From Ecdyonurus torrentis (taxonomy: Eukaryota > Arthropoda > Insecta > Ephemeroptera > Heptageniidae), in contig OX439131.1 in assembly GCA_949318235.1 (NCBI GenBank), positions 40,204,014 through 40,268,013 of the forward strand: DNA of 64,000 nt. Reading direction: 5' to 3'. The notes under the pieces are model-generated. The model saw only the letters and a list, made by a program, of their open reading frames with translations, ran no database searches and had not been told where the DNA came from. Positions 1 through 11,999 of this stretch are shown here, in pieces; the stretch's first letter is position 1, and every line of letters starts with the position of its first letter. Position numbers and translations under genes: made by a program.

Positions 1-343
1 CTATGCATACAAATACAAAAAAAAACTAATTAAGCTATTATAAAGCAATCAAAGTAGGAATGAGTGATAAATTATAGTTTCCACGAAATATTTTTGAAAA
101 ACACAATTGAAATAAAAGACTTCAAAAACGTCACGATTTTGTTCTTGTTTTGTTTGGACACTTCCCTGCTGAGCATTTATATCAAGGTTTTTTTCTTTGC
201 TTTTTTCCGTATTTATTGCCATAATTCAATAAATGGACTTATATACTGCCTTTTTATTAAATGTTTACAAATTATTATATACAAAAAATAAAGGACAATC
301 AATTACAACGTCTTAAAATAGCTATCGCGCTTATTATACTTAA

Positions 344-648
344 AGGCGTAGAACACCTTGAACAAAAAATTTGAGCAATATCCTAACAAACCTGAAAATC
401 AACGTTGATTTGGCTGGAGTCATTGATTTCTAATGTATTTTGCATTCACAAAATGCCACTGGCGGTCACTGACGTCACAGCTCGCCCGGTTTACGCGCGC
501 GTAAAACAAGCGAGCTGTGACGTCAGTGACCGCCAGCGGCAATATGGAAAATAAATTAGAAATCAATGACTTCGCCGGCCAAATCAACGTTGATTTTTTG
601 GTTTGTTAGGATATTACACAACTTTTTTGTTCAAGGTGTTCTACGCTT
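344..648. mobile_element. Palindromic MITE, family A (copy 1), 305 bp
   Basis: The two halves are inverted copies: AGGCGTAGAACACCTTGAAC at the left is matched by its reverse complement ending TCTACGCTT at the right. The element is flanked by TTAA on both sides (340-343 and 649-652), of which TAA is the part shared with the second copy. The GC-rich centre contains two perfect TGACGTCA palindromes (470-477 and 518-525). No coding capacity is seen. A second, diverged copy lies at 53480-53732. The TAA target and AGGCG terminus would fit a PIF/Harbinger-type MITE; that assignment is inferred. Confidence 0.85.
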
Positions 649-1513
649 TTAATTGCAATTGCTAACATTATTTTTACTAAGTAGGTAAATTCATTATATT
701 ATAAAATACTTAAAAAAATGATGACATTTTTGGCCCAATTCATACCTCTGATCCCTGATTATACAAAAACGTTTTATTTATAACAGTGCAGATATGAAAA
801 AATTTCGAAGTGTATTTCAATTTTTAATATGTGTGTTCATTCATTTTTGTTTGATTATTATTTTGTATTTGTGGTAAAAACATCATTTATTTATTTTAAA
901 TATATTTTAATATAGAAGTATATATATTTATGATTACTTTTAATTTTATATTATTATTATTTTGCAAGCATTGAAGTCTCCATACCGATTTTTTTTTCTT
1001 TGTTTTTTTCTTTCTTTCGAAATAATATATAATATAATAAATATATACATTATCTTTTATGCTCAAAAATTGCACAAAATTTTAATTGGTTTGGAAAAAA
1101 CTGTTCAATATAAAATTAATAAATATTTTTAATCTGATATGTCGACCAGTTTTAAAAACCTTATTTACACAACATAAAATAAAGAATCCTTCTCTTTTTC
1201 ATCATGACTTATTTACTTCAGATTATTTAGCATTGCATAAATTATATTTTATCATTGATGTAATCTCATTTTTATGTGCTAATAATGAATAGTAATGTAT
1301 ATAATTTGTAATTTCAAAGAAATTTTAACTACTTTCAAATATTATATCCTAATAAATATTTTTTTTAAGTATATTGAGCTTTTCCTTGCAAATAATTAAA
1401 ATAATTTCATGTAATTTTTTCTGACGCATATACGCATTTAAATTTGAAATCAAAACTTCTTGTTTAAAGTTAAATTAAAAGTTTAACCTTCAAAATAAAA
1501 TTAATTTAATTAC

Positions 1514-1514
<1 letters not shown>

Positions 1515-1552
<38 letters not shown>
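1515..1552. repeat. (TA)n microsatellite
   Basis: This is an uninterrupted run of TA dinucleotides. Confidence 0.95.
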
Positions 1553-1555
<3 letters not shown>

Positions 1556-2295
1556 ATTTTAAAAATTGGCCTTTCAAATCTGGTTTAATGGTGTGAATTT
1601 AAATACTTAAAATTCTCATGTTTCTGGAATTAAAGTTACACAATATAATATAAATCAAACAAAAATTGTACAAAATAAATATTATCATCCGAAATTCACA
1701 ACGCGCATTTTGAGAATCGAGATAATTTAAGTATGTAAATAATAATAAACCTGTTTCAAAATGAGTTTACTTAATCACGGTACTATATAACCAACTCTCA
1801 TTGAACAAACTAAATGCACCTGGAAAATAAATTAGAATAGCTAGAACTATTGAATAAATGTTGAAATTTAGCAATAATAACAATATTTTATCATACAGGA
1901 CTATTTCAGCCATATTACATGAACCTTAACCATAAATTGAGCCAATAATATTACAATAAAAAGAAAAAAAACTTTATAATATGCAAAAAATTTAAAACAT
2001 TGGGGTATAGCACAAAAAGCCGCACATCACATATTGCTTACTGGTCATCTTATTTGATACAGAAAATAACACCTCGATCTATAATAATAGTAAATTTAAT
2101 TACTAAAAGCGTCTTTTTTAAAATAGTACATTGAACACTGAATAAAGATAAAGGTGATCACAAAGAAATAATATAATTTTACTCCAATTACTAAAAACTT
2201 GTATCAACAGCAACAATTAAATTATAAAATTAAAAAAAAAAAAAAAAGAACACATTTACAATGGAAATATCATAGACCATGAAAATTATTCTTAC

Positions 2296-2492
2296 CTGTA
2301 TTGAAATGATGATCGAGTTTCACGCACGAGGAATATGAGGTGAGGTTAGAGTGTTGCGACGCGAGTGCAAGACCGTGTATCAATGTGTCCTGCACCATGA
2401 GCTGTGTCTCTCCCCCCCACCTCAATAATCCTTACCTATCTCCAGACGTTCTCCGTCATGCAACTCCTTGAACACCACTGTGCACTGCAAAG
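2296..2492 (-). other. Isolated exon-like cluster, unidentified
   Basis: This block is GC-richer than its surroundings. On the minus strand, 2484-2436 is bounded by a strong acceptor (a CT-rich tract then TTTGCAG) and a donor (ATAG/GTAAGG); it reads CTVVFKELHDGERLEIG in one frame. A second strong donor (ACAG/GTAAGAA) sits at 2296, and an ATG-initiated open frame runs into it for about 35 codons. Read as one piece, all three minus frames hit stops, so a single coding exon is excluded. On the plus strand, 2447-2491 is also bounded by a good acceptor (CTATCTCCAG) and donor (AAAG/GTAAGG). I do not recognise the peptide. The strand and gene are unresolved; it could be a first or alternative exon of a gene extending off the left edge. 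Confidence 0.35.
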
Positions 2493-2499
2493 GTAAGGG

Positions 2500-3586
2500 A
2501 GGGAGGGAGGGAGAGAGACAGAGAGAGCAATATACATTCAGTGCAATATACGTATAGCCAAGAGACTCAAGATCATTATCAACAATTATTTATATTCACG
2601 TTGTATATATAGTTATATATTATTTAAAAAAATAAAAATCAAAACTATATATATTGCAATATATTTTGTAAATTCTTTATAATTGAAATATTGTAAATGA
2701 TAGTGATTCAGCATTTCATAATGCGCTTTTATTACCACACCGCTTACATATACCATATATGCGGATATACAAAGTATATTTTTAATCCAAACGATTTACC
2801 TTTTATTATGTTTTATTGCACTGTATATCAAGATGTTCTTTTTACATACACCAAAAAATTCACACCCATCCCTTGAATCCCCCTACATTAGAGCATAAAA
2901 GGGATTGATGTTGTAATGTCCATATTCACTAATATTCATGTGATAAAATATCGTAACAAATTCAAGACATAATGTGACTTAAAAAAATGTTGTTTTTTTA
3001 AAACAGTTTTAAGCTTTTTATTACGATAGAAGAACGAAATAAAAAAGAAATGATAGTAATAATTTCTTGCAATTTCTCTATAATTTGTTCTTTATATTTA
3101 TTTATATTTATGCAAACAGCCGTTATGTAATTTACTGAATCTCAGACTGTGGCAAGAAGGAAATGATAATCTTTTTTTCTTTCTTTTTTTTTTTTAAGCA
3201 AAAATTAATCGTACATAAATTATGTAAATAAAAAATAAAAATATAAAAAATGACTTGTATACAATAAAGTTACTCTCCATGCAGTTCTCGTATTATATAT
3301 TGAACACTTTTTATCAATACAAAATCTTTTATAATGAAATGGGCGGGGGTGGAGGGGTCGGCTGACCAAAATGTAATGGAGCATAAAAAAAATGCTTGCT
3401 TTTATTAAAATAATAATTTATAGAGAGCTTAAGTAATTTTTTAAACCTTGCAATATTTCCTGTCTTAAGATATTGTTGCATTATATTATGTACACTTTTA
3501 CGTGTTGACTGTTGAAATAGTCATCCACAATTTATCAATAATATATGAATATATCAATCAATATAATACTGGGCCAATACAAGCAA

Positions 3587-3617
<31 letters not shown>

Positions 3618-6600
3618 TTTTCTTAAAAAAAAAATAATAAATAAATAAATTGAAATTTGATTATTGTTATTTACGTTATAAATATAATTGTTTGTTTTAA
3701 AATATATATTTGATATTTGATTCGATCTGAACATTTCAATAAAGTAAAAAAGATGAATTATTGCAACAAAAAAAAAAACAAAAAAAAACGCATTTTAACA
3801 AGTAAGTACAGAGTTTAAGTCACGTACGAGGTATTATAAATTTTTCTTTGCAAACTTATTTTCCCACATCAAAAATTCAGAGATAAAAGCTATAAGGTGA
3901 GAGTAACATTGGTTGCAGTATAAAATGTGATAAGACATGAATAAAATTATTTCCCGCGGTGTTTACTGACTGTGCATAGCGATGGCCTTTACATTTGTGC
4001 ATGGGTCAGTCTCACTGTATATTTTGAGGTCACACCCTCCCTTTCCCTCTAAATGATTAACAAGTTTTTTTTTTTTTTTTTTCATTTATCGAATTAATTT
4101 TTCATTTACCCACACCACGTTTGCGTCTATACCAAATCACTTGAGAAACGCCCACAAATTAATCTGATGTATCATTAAATTGAATTATTAATTATAGCGA
4201 GCAAAATTGTTAAGTAAATGAAATTATCTCATACTCTAATTTAATGAGGAAAAAAAACTCGATCGTTCCTATTCATAATTTTAGTTGACAATTACATTAA
4301 AATTTTTTAAATATTTTAACACTTATATTTTTAAGAGCTCTTTAAAAATGAAGTAGTGTTGCAGATCTAAAAATTCCCAATTTGTATTATTTTTTTCAGT
4401 TTCTCTTTAAATTATATAAGTTACTTTTGTTTAATTTTATTTGCTTATTTATGAATTATAAATCAATATGAGTTGAGGAATACCACAAGAAATGATAAAC
4501 TTCCTACTATAATTTTCTTTCTATATAGCTCTAAATTTGTTTATTGTAAATCAAACAAAATGTGTAAAATTTTCATTTTTTTTTCTTTCTTTCAGGCTTT
4601 TCTTTTGTTTTATTAATAAAACACAAAATAAATTTTTGGGGGTGTAAGGCTTTATTTATACAATTTGTTATGACAAAAATGTTTAAAATCAAAACAAATA
4701 CATTTAATATTATATTGTTATAATATATAGTTTTAAAATTCTTTCACACATGAGAACAAAAATTAGAACTTGTGCCACAAAGCATTTTTTTTTTTATTAT
4801 TAATATATTTTTTTTACCTGTTTTTGTTTTTACCATTAAGATTGCACATCACCAATAGGATAATGATTTTTTTATGTAATGTTTCCTGTTGATGTAATTA
4901 ATAAAAAATAGTACATATTTTCCCTACACCCTTACAAACAGGCAGTTTTTCTATTACGTGTAGGTATAAGTATCTTTATTCTTTTTTTTTTTTTTTTATA
5001 ATTATTAAGTGCAAGAACTCTATGGGTTAATAGGCTTGCACTCGTATTTTTTTTCTTTTGCAAATGCTAATACATCATTCTTTCCTGAGTTCTTTTAATT
5101 AATTTTTTCTTTTAAATTTACTTTTTCTTCAATATATAAATCAAGGCTTTTATGATGAAATAAAAAATAATTAAGTACATGCGCACACTTAGTTCAAAAT
5201 ATGAAACATTTACATTTTTTTTTTTAATTAGCCATATTTTGTTCTAATAGAAAATTAAAATTTTAATATATATTTATTATTACAATTATTATTATTATTA
5301 TTATACTAGGAAGGAAAGATACAATGAATTACATATACATTTATTTATATTATTATTATTATTATTATATAATTATATTTTTCTTTTCAGGACATCAAAT
5401 CGTGGGAAGTATAAATAGGTTGATATTATATTATTTATGGTGTGTTATGTATATTATATATGATTAAGTTATACTTTTTTTTATATACTTTATGCAATTT
5501 TACATCAAAATAATTGCATTTGAAAACAAATTTTGTGCATTGCCACTAGCCCGCAATATATTTTAATTTTTTTTTCTCGTCTTTCATTATCTATTGTCAC
5601 AACACGAATATACAGTTATTTACCTTGATTATTACAATTATTAATTAGCTATATTATATATAATTTTTTTTTTATGATTATTATATATGAATAATAATTA
5701 TAATTAAAAAAAAAGAATTCAGGAAATTTGATTTATTAATTACAAACAAAACACAAATCACGATTATTTAAGAACACAAAAATTAAAATGGAATGTCAGT
5801 TGAGTACAAGCACTCGCATTATTTATTTGTATTAATATAATAGTGTATCAAGGGTTCATTTCATAACCCATTTAGCCAATCTGTTTTCTTTTCCCTTTTT
5901 TTTCAGTTTTTTTTTTTTCATGCTTTTTTTTATTATTTATTTATTTTTTTATATATTTATTTATTTTGTGTTTACATCTATAATATTGTGTTGATTACAA
6001 TAGTACCATTGAATATTTATTATTATTATTGTTTTTACTGTGCATTACTTGAGATTTTTTCCTTTTTAATATAATTATTATATATGTTTTTTTTTGTATT
6101 ATTATTTTTTTTTTATCAAGCCCTAAAGCCTAAAAAACAGCAGTCTATTTTGTAACACTAAATATTTTCCCCACACCCTAAAACACAAACTGTATATTTT
6201 AAGGTATTTACTGTAATTTATATTGTATAATATATATATATAATTTTTTTTTCTTCCATTAAAGGTTTATACACCAATTTTTTTTTATATTGGGTTTAAA
6301 CGACATTGTTACAAATAATATATATTGAGAGAGAAACATAAAAATTACTGGGACTTTACATAGTGAAAAAATATTGGCAGTAAAATTTAAAGCTTCAAAA
6401 TTTTGTTGTTAAAGAGATAAAGCTATAAGTAAGTATTTATTATTTCAACTACTGTTTTAAATATATTATTAAAAATTAGAAAACAAAAGTTTGAGCTTAA
6501 AGAGCTTTGAGCCTTTAATTTAACAATAATAATAAAAAAAATCAATAGAGTAATATAATTGTGATCTACATAAGTGCAATAAGAGAAAGATAGTTTATAG

Positions 6601-6865
6601 AGTAAAGACAGCAAAAAGTGAAGTAAAAATGGACGGTATGTCTGCAAGCATATAGGCTGTCAATATTATTAATAAAAGCTAACAAGCTCTACAGCCTGTT
6701 TTTCTTATTAGTAAAATTATATGTAATAAAAAAAAAACAAAAAACAAATAACACAAATTATTATTATTATTATAGTATATAATAGTAGAACCTATTGAAG
6801 CTTCAAAATTTACACATAATTGTGTGCAGTGTTGTGCCTCATATAAAGTCCTGTTTATTTTTTAA

Positions 6866-6901
<36 letters not shown>

Positions 6902-8465
6902 TTTAAAATTTCTTAATTAATAATTTTATATGAGTGCAAATTTAATATTCAGAAAAAAGAAAAAAAAAACGCATAAAAGCTGCCTAATTTTTATAAAAAA
7001 AGAATGTTATAATTTATATTAATACTGTACAAATAAATTACTATTTTTGTATATAATTTTATTTTTCTTTCGTCTGAATAATAAAAGATTCAAGAATAAA
7101 AAGTTGCTTTTTTTTTATTTAAACTCTTGATATTTGAAAACAAGACATCCACAAAAAAAATGATTTCATAAAAATTATATAACATCATAAATTGTACTTT
7201 TAATATTTAAGTCATGCAAAATAAATTTAAACTTATTTAGGTGCTTACGAGTAATATTTACACGACTAAACTAGTTATATTATGTCAAGTTTTCAAATAG
7301 CACATAGATAAAATAAGAATTACTGTCGTGCTAAAATAAAAATAATAATAATTGCCTGCCTTTTGAAGACAAATTGTTTAAATTTTGTTGTCTTACAGAT
7401 TAATAAGACTTTGCATAAAAATTAAGACTGCCTGATGGCCATTGATATGCATAATTATTATTGAAATAGAAAGTATAGAATAATAATAATAAAAAAAAAT
7501 TTAGTCAAATAAACATAAAATTTCACTATAGTTTAAATAAATATTTTTTAAAAAAAGTCGAACACCATAAAGCTAGAATTATTATGTTAAAAAAAAAATC
7601 CACTGCATTAATAATAACACTGGAGAGCACGAAGGGACGCAAAAAGTTTTTGTTATTGTTAAACGTTTACCCATCACAAAAAATATACACAACTGTCCAC
7701 ATTTGTCCCCTACTTTCTACATAGGGGCAGATTAAAGGGGACTATTTTAACTACTTGGAAATCACTGGGATATCATTCCTCTTTATGCAGCATTGAAGCT
7801 ACATTTTTGTTCCTTAATATTACAAGTTAATAAGGGAAAAAAAATAGTTAGGGGGTCAATAAAAGCTCGATTCTGTTTTGGAATTAAGGAGAGGGTTAGT
7901 AGAAGGTAGAGCAAAAGAAAATAAACATTACTGTCAACTTACAAAACAGAAACAAGAGCAATTACATTATGGCACATACATGGCTCATTGAATATAATAC
8001 TGAAAAATAATTTCATTCTTTTCAATTTTTAAGAGCTACATTTTAAATTTATAGTCAAGATTTTTTATATAAATATTTGTTTAATAATAATTATTATATA
8101 ATTTATCGTTTCTTCCTTTTTTTTTTTTATTTCGATTCTATGCAAACATCTGTTTTGTAAATTGGCTAGTTGCAAATGAAGTTAATAATATCTAACAGAG
8201 GCATTTAAACTGAAAATAGCTTTAAACCCACAATATGGCACTACATTGGACCCTCAATATAAGGAACGTGGCAGGGTACCTAAAGCAAATATATGAAGCA
8301 AATAAAGAAAGGTGTTGGTAGAGGTTAAGGTGGTAAGTTGCAATGCTGGACGGGGAGGTAAATTGGGTAATATAGAATTGTGAGGTACACAGGATGTTGA
8401 TGCTTCATTGTTGTAGTTTACCCTGTGCTCACTGCACATATGTATGTGTATCTATCTGGCATATG
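2500..8465. other. AT-rich spacer; probable distal 3' region of calsyntenin
   Basis: No coding exon is recognised. The sequence is low complexity: many poly-A/T runs, ATT trinucleotide tracts and homopolymers. The calsyntenin 3'UTR starts at about 8466 and runs leftward; where it ends cannot be decided, because the reverse complement of AATAAA recurs by chance in such AT-rich DNA. Confidence 0.5.
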
Positions 8466-8548
8466 CCTGGAACAGAAATAAAAATATATGGAGAATTAGC
8501 TAATCTGACACAAATTTAAATAAATAGCTAATAAATAATAATGCTTAC
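8466..8548 (-). other. Intron in the calsyntenin 3'UTR and start of the 3'UTR exon
   Basis: The calsyntenin stop codon TAG is followed directly by GTAAGC, a strong donor at 8548. An acceptor (TTTCTGTTCCAG) ends at 8467, giving an 82-nt intron. The 3'UTR exon would begin at 8466 and run left. A junction immediately after the stop is too close to trigger nonsense-mediated decay under the usual 50-nt rule. The splice is inferred from motifs only. Confidence 0.6.
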
Positions 8549-11003
8549 CTAGATGGAAAGAGTTGAGTTGTCCCACTCGAGATCCTTGCTCTTGCCAGCA
8601 CCTCCCTCATTGCCTTCTTCCTCTTCTTCTTCCTCACTGGAGTCAAGTTCATCGCGATAGCTTGAATCATCGTCATCATCATCATCTGACGAGTCACCAG
8701 GCACAGCACCTCCTGCTGCTACCTGAGGACCTCCTCCATTGCGGGGACCTCCAGAGCTATTGCCATGTGTCTCTGCCAACTAGAAAAAGTAAAATAGTAT
8801 ACATTATACACAAAGGTAAGAATATGAGGGGAAAAAAAATCTAATGATATTGTTACCTCCATTGGGTTGACAGTGATGGTAAGAGCAGAATCATCCCAAG
8901 CCATCTCAGTATCAGCAATCTCCTCTTGCTGAGTACGATGGTGTGCAGCACGAATACGAATGACACCCAGTACAATCATAAACACCAAGAAGCCCACACA
9001 TACTACAATGATAATGGTCACAGCATGGCCTGTTGAAACACAAAACATAAACATTAGTACCAAATCTATACTTACTCTAATTAACATGTAGTACTTACTT
9101 CCTCCTGCTATAACAGCTTGAGTACTGTCAGCCAGGTTATTGGAGAGGTAGACATCATTTAGGGTCTGAGCAGGTCTCATCTCAGCATGGTGTCTGTCTA
9201 CCTTGGCATGTGCAGGGGCCACAGTTACCTCTGAACCATGTTCCTCAGTCTCGGGTACTACTGAGCTCACGTCAGCAAGCTCTGGGACTGATGTGGACTC
9301 AGGCTTCTTAGGAGAACGTGGATGAATCACTGTCAGCTAAAGAGAAAGAAAAATAAATCACAAGTTTATTAAAATACTCTAATTAAAATAATAATAAAAT
9401 TTCAACTTACAGTTTGCACATACTCATTGCTGGTAAAACGTCCATTAAGTTCTGAACAAATCAGTTTGAATACACGATTGAGATAGTAAGCTGGTTTCTT
9501 GTTGGTATATTGAATTTGTCTCAAAACCTAAAAAAAAAAATATATATATTTATTATTTAACATCCCCCCTTATTAAGGTTTACAAAATTAGAAGCAAAAC
9601 TCTTTTGGTATAATTCTTTTTACCTGCTCATAGTTGTAGATCATGTCAGCTCCTGACACAACCACACCATCTCTGTTGACATTGGCAACAATACCAAACT
9701 GATTCATCATATTCTCAGGCAGAGTTAAAGTTTCATGATCAGGATTGAGAGGGGGGTATACCGAGACAGTGCAGGAGTCAAGTTTCTTCTCCACCACAGT
9801 CATTGGCTCGCCTGAAGAATCAATAATTTGTTATTGTCATGTTAAAGGTATACTATTAGAAAACACAATATAAATTTTACTGACCATGTTTCCACTCTTT
9901 GTTGTTATCCTTATCCCCAGTTACAGTAATGTGGACATCAGTGAAAACACGTACTCCCAATCTGAAATCCTCATATTCACGAGCAACATTGCCAGTTCCA
10001 TTAACTTCAATCGTGGGTTGTTGTGGTTGCAGAACTTGAATGTAGCTTTCCACTGATGGTACCTTTACTGGGCGACCACGCTCACACCTGTAAAATAATT
10101 ATGTACCCAATAAGCTCATGACTAAAAATAAGTTTACAGTGTCAGTAAATTGCAACTTACGTTACAGTGGTTGTGACGTGCAGGTTTCTACGTCCAGGAG
10201 TAGGGAATTCCCGTGAGTTGATATAACCCACTTTCCTGATAAGAACTTCTAGGTTGGTCTTGTTGTCTCCCTCAATGCTCAGTTCAGTCAAATCTGCAGG
10301 AAAAAACAAAATTTGAATACCAAATTGAAGTTGCAGAAGGTTTGAAAATGATTTTAGGAGTAACTTACCACTGTTGGTGAGAAGCTCCATGCCAGGTTCC
10401 AAAAGTTCCATAGCTGGTACTTCAAGACTTTCCTTGCATTTGTGTAAACAAGCAAGCACTTCAGCCCTCTCCTTCTTATGCAGAAGTACAGACAGACCAG
10501 CCAGATAACCATGGAAGTGATGTTTCATTTTATTTTCTGAACCTGAAACAATAAAAATATCAATACTTCATTGTCGGGGAACAGGGAACAAAAATATTGC
10601 AACAGTCCATTCTCATAGCAACACTTAACTAACTACACATTTAACAGATATAATGTAACCTTTACTCATGCAAATTTCAAAACTCAGGTTACTCAGAATA
10701 AAACTCAAATGTGGTGCAAGAAAGTAGGTCAAAGATTATGTTACCTTGCCAGCAAGCTCCTACGGCCAGAGTAGTATTGATTCCCTTGGTTGGATGCAGT
10801 GGCCAGTCATCAATGATTTCTGGGTTCTTCTTTTCTGACTTGAACAGTTGGCCATCAACATACAACTCAACATCTGGGAATTGTACAGAAACTGCATAAT
10901 GATGCCACTCATTGTCACAGACCTGCAATTTTATAAGTAATATGTTAGTTCAAAAACATTACCTTTAATGTGCACAAAATTAATTCCACAATATTAGGGG
11001 AGG

Positions 11004-11034
<31 letters not shown>

Positions 11035-11109
11035 GCAATATGAGGCCTATTATTAAATTTTTTTCCCTCAGAATTAAGAAGCTTTAAAAGTTGAGCAACC
11101 AAACTTCCC

Positions 11110-11154
<45 letters not shown>

Positions 11155-11957
11155 TGGAACATTCAACATCCTGAATTTTTAATTTTACTAACCTGTGGCA
11201 ACTTCCAGCGCCATTCAGCAGGTCTGAAGATGTTGAGATCACCATCTGAGAAATCTCTCCTCAACAGCAGAATCAGACGGCAGTTACGTACAAACAGAGC
11301 ATAGTGATGACGGTTCATTTCTGGTTGCAGAAAAAAAAAATCATGTGATTAGGTTGAATTAAAATAAAAAGAAATATTCTCTTATACTGTAAATATAAAC
11401 TTACTGTGGTCATCCGCAGAGCAAAGAATGTGTTCCTTGGAACGTCTATCCTGATCAGGATTCTGCTTATGTTTCATCCAGGTGGCAATGGTGAAAGTAT
11501 GACTTAGGTTTTCATCTAATACACTGCTGGGCACCACTGCTGCTGTGCTACTACCATCAAACTCAAAGATCTGGTCAGACTCATGACCCTCATCGCTAGG
11601 TAGAGATCGAGTCCACTCAGCACCCAGACCAGGATTGGGTAGTAAGTCTACACTCTCAGCACTTGCACCTGCAGAAACAATCATACTTATTGTTAATACA
11701 CACTTCTTGTCAAATGTAAGTATGATGTAACTTGCCACAAAGTTTGCGTTGGCTCTGAACAGAGTAGGTGTCTCTGTCACATCCCTTGCCAATGTGGCTG
11801 GTCTGGAGGGTAACTCGGGCTTCTACTCCACGAACAGTGCAAGGTACATCACACAGGTCTAATTCCGCTTCAGGAAAAAGCTCTTCTCTTCCCGTACCAG
11901 GGGCATAGTCAATTCTCTCAGGAACTCCTTAAAAAATAATAATAAATAAAAATTTGT

Positions 11958-11999
<42 letters not shown>

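Larger units (their letters stand above)
1..2295. other. AT-rich spacer, no gene seen
   Basis: I see no reading frame with recognisable protein similarity here. The stretch is mostly A/T homopolymer and short AT repeats. It holds one palindromic MITE (344-648) and a (TA)n microsatellite (about 1515-1552). It could be the far 3' flank of the minus-strand gene to its right, or an intron of a gene running off the left edge. Confidence 0.6.

Noticed and set aside
8563..8844. 93-codon plus-strand frame rich in His and Leu
   Set aside because: It is antisense to the acidic last exon of calsyntenin; its composition is the complement of Asp/Glu/Ser codons.
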